Positions 57,745-64,000 of a stretch of DNA of 64,000 nt are shown piece by piece (the first letter of the stretch is position 1; every line of letters begins with the position of its first letter). The DNA is from Pomphorhynchus laevis (lineage: Eukaryota; Acanthocephala; Palaeacanthocephala; Echinorhynchida; Pomphorhynchidae), in NCBI GenBank assembly GCA_012934845.2, contig WNNJ02003727.1, positions 167,687 to 231,686 on the forward strand. Reading direction: 5' to 3'. The notes beneath the pieces were generated by a model that was not told the origin of the DNA, did not search any database, and was given only the letters and a program-made list of their open reading frames with translations. The translations under genes and the position numbers were made by a program.

Positions 57745-60565
57745 CGATATTCTCTGCATTACCGAATCATGGCACTCTGACTATGAGGATATTGCTATTC
57801 GTCATCTATGTCGCTCTGGTTGTTCTCTAGTTGAATCAGCTCGTTTAATTGTATCTTCCACATCTACTGCTTCTAATCATGGCGGTATTGTTGCCATTGC
57901 TCGTCACCTAACGTCTCTACGTAAAATTAATGCTAACATCCGTTCCACTTCTTTCGAATTACTAATATGCAGATCATCAACTCCCTTCCCTCTCGAACTT
58001 GTGATTTTATACCGTCCAGGCTCAGCCGCCCTATCACGTATGTTCTTTAGCGAGCATGCAGATCTTCGTTTTAACTTTTTATTGCCTCATTTGTTCTCGG
58101 TGACTTTAATATTCGTCTTGATCACCCGGCTGACTTTGACTATATCACTTTAACTAATAATTTTTCTGATTTTAACTATAAATTTCTTTCAACAAGCCCA
58201 ATTCATATTCTCGGCGGTGCTCACGACGTCATTGTTGTTCCTAGCTGCTTCAATGACTATATCTCCTTGGCAATTACTGATCCTGATTTGTTCGATCATT
58301 TTCTTGTCACTCTTACTCTTACTCGTCCCTATCCTCCTTCTCTGCCTCCACCGTTATCCACACAAAGTCGACCCTGGAAACTTCTCGATATCCCTATTCT
58401 CTGCACAGCCTTACTCAATTCTTCCCTTTTTTCACTTCCTCTTAACTATCTCTCTCCCGATGATCTCTGCATTCTGTTTGATTTTGAACTTATGACTATC
58501 ATCAATAACCTTCTGCCTAGTCGATTCCAACGTTCTCATCGCTTGCGCTATGCTCCCTGGTTCGATTCTGAATGTAGTCTTTCTAAGCGTCGACTCCGTC
58601 ACTCTTTTCTTATGTATAATCCCTTTCTTAAACGTCATCCCAACTCACTCCCTCCAAATCTCCATGATTCCTACTTTTCTCTACGCTGTTCACATCTCAT
58701 TCTTATACGTACTAAACGTACTATCTTTTGGCGAAATCAACTCAAGTCATCTTCCAACTCTAAATCGTTTTGGAAGATATTAATCACATCTACTCCTTGT
58801 AATATAAATCCTGATGATTTTTCTTCTTATCCACAAACAAAGATATCTAATTTACTTTCCCTACTACACATAGTCCCCTTGTACCATCTCTTCTCTTTAA
58901 ATACTTCCCCCAGAGCTATTCCTTCTTCTTCCCGTTTCGTCTGATGAAGTTTCTTCGGTTCTGCTGTCATTACCTAATAAAACCTCTCCTTCTGATCCAA
59001 TTCCAACTCACTTGCTTAAAAATATCTGCTCCTCTATCTCACCCTTCCTAACCACATTGTTCAACTCGTCCATCCGTAGCCGTACATTTCCTTCCATCTG
59101 GAAATGCGCCACTGTTCGTCCTCTCATCAAAAAGCAATCTCTCGACTCCTCACTACCATCTTCGTACCGTCCTATTTCACTTCTCCCAACCCTCTCTAAA
59201 CTCCTTGATCGTCTCGTTCTCAAGCAAGTTAATACATATCTCTTTTCCTTCAACTTATTTCCTCCCTTCCAAGCCGCTTTTCGCTCTAATTACTCTACTG
59301 AAATTGCATGTCTTAAAGTTTATAACGATTTACTCATATCGCGCGATCATAAATTATGTAGTGTCATAGTTTCTTTTGATATATCGTCTGCTTTTGACAT
59401 CGTCGATCACTCGATTCTTCTCCATCGCCTTCGTCATGATTATGGCTTCTCTTTACCCACTGTATCATGGTTTTTTTCATATCTATCAAACCGTACATTT
59501 CGCGTCTATTCTAACTCTTCTCTCTCCCATCCTTCGTCCATTCCGTCCGGTGTTCCACAAGGCTCCGTATTAGGCCCTATTCTTTTCTCTCTTCTTCTTG
59601 GTGATTTGTCTTCGATTTATCATAAATTTAACTTCCATGTTATGCAATATGCTGATGACATTCTCATCTATGCTCACGCACCTGCTTATCGTATTCATGA
59701 TCTTAGTGTTTCTGTTTCCGACTGTCTTGTCTCAATTTCCAATCATCTTTCTTCCCTTCGCCTTTCTCTGAATCCTGATAAATCCAAAATTATGTGGATC
59801 CTACCTTGACGCCTCGGCTTCGAACCTCCCTCCGTATCATTAAATTCTACAATTCTTCCTATCGTTGATAATCTCGTTTTCCTAGGCTTCCATTTTGACA
59901 ACCGACTTTCACTTAAACCTTTCGTTAGAGATAAAGTACGCTCATCTACCTTGATACTCCGCAACCTCCGTCAAGTTCGTAGATTGATCGATTTCCCTTC
60001 TTGTATGACTCTAATATCTTCTCTCCTTTTTTCTAGACTCGATTATTGTCTTAGTCTATTTTCCAACTCACCTAAATCCACTATTCTTCCTTTACAACGC
60101 ATCATCAATGCAGCCGTCCGAGTTCTCCTCCGTCTTCGTCGTTTTGACCATACATCCCACCATCTTGTTTCTTTCGATTTGCCTACAATTTACTGTCGTG
60201 CTCAAATTCGTCTTCTTCTCGTTTCTTTCCGCCTTGTAACTGTTCATACCGTTTCATTTCTCAACCTTCCTTTTCTTTATAATTCTCGTCATGTTTACTG
60301 TTCCTTGCGTTCCTGTAATTCCCTTTTTTTACATGTCCCAAAATACTCTACCTACTTTGGACCCTGTTCCTTCCTGGTGGCTACTCCTCTATCGTGAAAT
60401 CATCTGCCCATTCATATACGCCAATCAACTTCCCTGCCGTGCTTCAAACTCCAAATCCGATCCCATTTAAATAATTTATCTGCTTAACTTTTTCATTTTT
60501 TGTTAGTGGACTTGTAAGCGTGCAGCTTGTATGCATTTGCACGTTAAATAAATTATTGTTATTGT
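57745..60565 (+). mobile_element. Family L LINE copy d (L2/CR1 group), nearly complete ORF2
   Basis: It begins in the endonuclease (DILCITESWHSDYEDIAIRH at about 57745, SDHFLVT-type end near 58300). The RT has an open frame at 59012-59809 with SSYRPISLLPTLSKLLDRLV, FDISSAFDIVDHSILLHRLR, SGVPQGSVLGPILFSLLLGD and [17 protein letters not shown] at 59807-59809 stands where copy a has CGA, and the same frame continues open to a second TGA at 60397-60399 where copy b has TGG. Endonuclease and RT are in different frames. The 3' end carries a stem-loop at 60518-60534 and AATAAATTATTGTTATTG. It is the least decayed member of the family here. Confidence 0.9.
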
Positions 60566-60599
60566 TAATACCTTACACTTTTAAAAAGATTACTTAGTT

Positions 60600-61700
60600 C
60601 GCCATCAAACCATGGTTTATTGTGTTTACTGGAGTGCGAAGTACGTAAAGGTGCAAACATGTCGAGAAAATCAAGTAGAGTGGTGTAGCGAAAAATTATA
60701 CGCACTTTCCAATCCTACAGCAAACATGCCAAGTCAAGCTATATGATCAAGATGACAACACAGGATATAGTAATATACTTTAAAGATGCATACTTTCTTG
60801 TGAGAAATGTTCACATTTAGTAAACGAATGTGAACTGTTTCAACATAGAGCAATGATCACTATTCCCAATTGCCGAGAGATACTTGATTTTGATAGGTAG
60901 ATCATTGTTTGACAAACATAAATCAAGCATACTCCTGGAAGTAGCTCTAAAGCGCGTGTTCTCATTTACATGCTGAAAGTAATTCAATTCGTTTATTGAA
61001 TCAAGTAATTCAGATGATTCAAAAGTACAACCACTTAAATGATAATAACTTAACCAGGGGTATTTTGACTTAACCATAGGCATTAACTACATGGGCCATT
61101 TTGAAATCACATAGAATAATCAAATTTTATTGAATGGCAAATCGTACTAACTCTTCTCGAAGACGTTGAATAGATGTCATAGGAGATCTATAAATAAGCC
61201 CAATCACAAGCGAGGAGCCAGGACTTTCTAAGTTATACCAGAAGGATTGTTAACCGACCTTTTCATTATCGCGATACAATACGCTGGCTAAAAGACTATC
61301 ACATGTGAACAAGATTACACCACCACCTCTATTATTTCTAAGATCGCAACGATATGATGTATAACCGGGAATCACCAATTCTGATACACTAATATTCGAA
61401 TGCAACCAAAATTCACTAAAAGCCAGGATACTAGCCTTAATTTTTTCAACGAGTTATGAAATCTTAACCGACTTAGGAACTATGCTTTGGACTTTCGAAT
61501 ATAGTATATTAATATGATTTCTACAAGAAGTAGATCCAAACACGGACAAGTTTGCTTTTAAATTCGTCTGTTCGTCAATGCGACGCAGTCCGATAGATCG
61601 ATCATTTGTAAAGTTCGGTGTGTGAAAGTAAGGTTGTCCAAAATACACGAGAACGGCGTCGCACTACTTGAATATTCTGAATAATAAGATCGCATTCCCC
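60600..61700 (-). mobile_element. CR1-like LINE endonuclease fragment
   Basis: The minus strand reads NHINILYSKVQSIVPK near 61500-61460, the usual start of a CR1 endonuclease. At 61083-60817 it reads ESSELLDSINELNYFQHVNE, then MLDLCLSNNDLPIKIKYLSA, IGNSDHCSM. The LD-L-x-x-SN and GNSDH blocks contain the catalytic Asp and His. It is broken between the two blocks, and no RT follows. It may be the missing 5' half of the type seen at 3673-4690. Confidence 0.75.
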
Positions 61701-61819
61701 ATTTTTCGTCCTTTCTTTAAGCTCACAACTAGCTAATCTCAGTCTCTCCCTAGTTCCAGATCTATTTTTTTTCTCTCCCGAGTTTAAACTTTCTTGATAA
61801 TTAACTACTTACAATCAAT

Positions 61820-62255
61820 CCAGTTCCAGATCAATTCAGTTCCAGATCAATCCAGTTCCAGATCAATCCAGTTCCAGATCAATCCAGTTCCAGATCAATC
61901 CAGTTCCAGATCAATCCAGTTCCAGATCAATCCAGTTCCAGATCAATCCAGTTCCAGATCAATCCAGTTCCAGATCAATCCAGTTCCAGATCAATCCAGT
62001 TCCAGATCAATCCAGTTCCAGATCAATCCAGTTCCAGATCAATTCAGTTCCAGATCAATCCAGTTCCAGATCAATCCAGTTCCAGATCAATCTAGTTTCA
62101 GATCAATCCAGTTCCAGATCAATCCAATTCCAGATCAATCCAGTTCCAGAACAATCCAGTTCCAGATCAATCCAGATCCAGATCAATCCAGTTCCAGATC
62201 ATTCCAGTTCCAGATCAATCCAGTTCCATATCAATCCAGTTCCAGATCAATCCAG
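61820..62255. repeat. 16-bp minisatellite, ~27 copies
   Basis: Head-to-tail units of CCAGTTCCAGATCAAT with few substitutions are present. Because three units make 48 bp, all frames stay open and yield a spurious repetitive protein. The array ends about 30 bp before the ORF1-like start of a family L copy. Confidence 0.97.
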
Positions 62256-62284
62256 CAAATTTAACAGTTTTAACACACAAAGGA

Positions 62285-62995
62285 CATTGATGGGAGGACG
62301 TAAGAAGACAGCTAAGACCGACACGAAATGTGCTCAACTACAAGTACAGTGCTCGACACACGACTGCAGCGTCTGAACTACAATCACATGCGACAACAGT
62401 AAGTCTAAAGAAGACTTTCTATGCGGCTTTTGTGCCAACAAACTCATACGCGACCTCTCCCATAAAAACAAATCAACCTCCAACGTGTCCACTCAAACCA
62501 CCCCAGTCGTTTCTGATATCCTGTGTCAACCCACTGATTCTGTCATCACATGCACTTCTAATCCCATGTCTTCACTTCCCGACACCCCCGTATCTTCCCT
62601 TTTGTCTCGTTTCTCAATAACCTACATCCCTCAATCAAAATCGCATCCAACAACCTCCACAATCCTTCTACTCATAACCTTTCCTCACATCGCTCACCAC
62701 CCTCTCTATTATCCAAATATTCTTTGTCTTCCGCTGTCAAACCTACTTCCTTGATATCCTCAACAACCAGCTCTCGTATCGTGATCTTACCAACTCACGT
62801 TATTCGTCCTCCTTTACGGAAACGCTTTCCTTTTCGCGATCGTTGCGTCATCGTCACTAATATCACTCCCTCCTTTATCACATTCAAACACCTCCTCCGT
62901 TTACACCTTCTCGACACATGATTTACATTTTTGTTTTGTTGTGGTCATGTAAGCGTGCGCTGGCACGCATTTGGCACTTTAAATAAATCTTTTTT
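62285..62995 (+). mobile_element. Family L LINE copy e, 5' end joined to 3' end
   Basis: The 5' part holds ORF1-like sequence with a cysteine cluster (KCAQLQVQCSTHDCSV, then DFLCGFCANKL) and SVSTQTTPV-type sequence, aligning with copy a and the start of copy c. Near 62800-62870 it jumps to the 3' end (SFITFKHLLRLHLLDT, stop), followed by the stem-loop GCGTGCGCTGGCACGC at 62953-62968 and AAATAAATC. The endonuclease and RT are absent, so this is a short internally deleted derivative. Confidence 0.72.
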
Positions 62996-62999
62996 TAGA

Positions 63000-64000
63000 C
63001 GAAACTGGAAAAAGGCGGAATAGCGCTGGGAGGAAAGTATTTTAAGAGAATAGAGGATACAAGGTGTATATGGGTAGAAGGAAAGTAAAGTAGATAGGTT
63101 AGATTGTAGATAAGAAAAAAATTCATCAGGATTTATGTTACAAGGGGATAGATGATCGTGAAAGAATTGAGTTTAAGATTTTTTAATGAGGTTCAAAGTT
63201 TGAAGAGGACTCGAGTTTATTTCGATAAAATAGAGTGTGTTTAGTACGTATAAGAATGAGATGTGAACGGCGGAGAAACAGATAGGAGGCACGGAGATTT
63301 GGAGTGAATGTGTTTAGAAAATGTTTAAGAAAACGATTAAACACACGAAAAGAGTGACGGAATCGACACTTCGGAACACTACAGTCGGAATCGAAGCAGG
63401 TAGCATGGTGCAAGCGCTGAAAACGTTAGTGTCGAATATGCAGAAGGTTATTGAGGATAGTCGTAAGTTCAGAATCAAACATAATTCAGAGATCATTGGG
63501 AGAAATATAATTAAGTGGAAGTGAAAAGAGTGAAGAATTGAGTAAGGCTGTGCAGAGTATAGGGATATCGAGAAGTTTCCAATGTTGACTTGAAGTAGCT
63601 AATGTTGGAGGTGGAGAAGGAGGATGGCAACGAGTAAGAGTGACAAGGAAATGATCGGACAAACCAGGATCAGTAATTGACAAGGATGTATAGTCATTGA
63701 AGCTGTTGGGAACAGCAATAATGTCGAGAGCACCGCTGGGAATATGAGTGTAGCTTATAGAAAGTAATTTGTAGTTAAAATTATAAAAACGATTAGTTAG
63801 ATCGATAATGTCAGAGTCAGCGGGGCAATCGATATGAAAGCTAAAGTCACCGAGAACAAAAGATTGAGTATAATACAATGAACAGGGAGAAAGAAGATCT
63901 CAAGGTCATTAGAGAACATACGTTAAGGGTAGCTGAGCCTAGACAGTGTACAATCACAAGTTCCACAGGGAAAGGAATATATGATCTTCGTATGAATAAT
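63000..64000 (-). mobile_element. Family L LINE copy f, endonuclease part (edge-truncated)
   Basis: The minus strand reads VLGDFSFHIDCPADSDIIDL near 63855, then SGALDIIAVPNSFNDYTSLS, then ITDPGLSDHFLVTLTR, the GDF, ALD and SDH endonuclease blocks. It continues through the linker (63183-63413, RFRHSFRVFNRFLKHFLNTF). It matches 57990-58800 of copy d. Frame breaks occur near 63486 and 63410. The 5' end lies beyond the right edge of the window. Confidence 0.85.

Noticed and set aside
61794-62264. 156-codon frame with a repeated proline, serine and glutamine pattern, as if a structural protein
   Set aside because: It is the translation of a 16-bp minisatellite. All frames are open because three units make 48 bp.
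1-64000. Bacterial-type operons, CRISPR arrays, tRNA or rRNA genes
   Set aside because: No repeat-spacer arrays, tRNA cloverleafs with A and B boxes, or rRNA core sequences were seen. The intron-exon structure rules out prokaryotic DNA.

Overview
The window is AT-rich, intron-containing nuclear DNA from an invertebrate animal. It holds one recognisable host gene, a divergent VPS15 (PIK3R4) homologue, buried in retroelement debris. The evidence for animal nuclear DNA is GT-AG introns that come either as about 40-65 nt or as several kb, a polyadenylation signal after the gene, and LINEs of several animal clades (R1/LOA-like, CR1-like, L2/CR1-group, RTE-like and two restriction-endonuclease types) together with Penelope-like elements (PLEs). 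The phylum cannot be fixed from this sequence.

Layout. 1-3490: minus-strand R1/LOA-type LINE cut by the window edge. 3490-6310: a PLE scrap, then two CR1-like LINEs joined head to head. 6310-10370: LINE C-terminal fragments, a 400-bp direct repeat, and an internally deleted LINE of a family called family L here, followed by short tandem repeats. 10370-16400: AT-rich DNA with a foldback element, a PLE reverse transcriptase relic, a family L 3' end and an R2-like LINE fragment. 16417-55858: the VPS15 gene on the plus strand, about 25 exons over 39 kb. 55860-64000: RTE-like fragment, the best family L copy, a CR1 endonuclease fragment, a 16-bp minisatellite and two further family L pieces.

VPS15 is the pseudokinase scaffold of the class III PI3-kinase (VPS34) complex in autophagy and endosomal sorting. 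Exons covering the C-lobe of the kinase domain, the HEAT repeats and the WD40 propeller are present in order. Splice phase agrees across nearly every junction. The kinase N-lobe exons were not found. Two oddities affect the gene: an in-frame TAA inside one HEAT-region exon, and a WD40 exon with no AG acceptor near its start.

The most notable non-coding signal is a set of interspersed repeats in VPS15 introns (24.9-25.6, 39.1-40.7 and 43.8-44.35 kb) that carry type I hammerhead ribozyme motifs. One copy (43887-43961, minus) keeps the core boxes CUGAUGAG and GAAAC with all three helices, and an opposing copy lies 230 bp away. Several other repeats (PLE-derived tandem units at 26.5-28.0 kb and an inverted satellite pair at 22.3 and 34.2 kb) carry related hairpins ending in CGAAAC but lack a convincing second core box.
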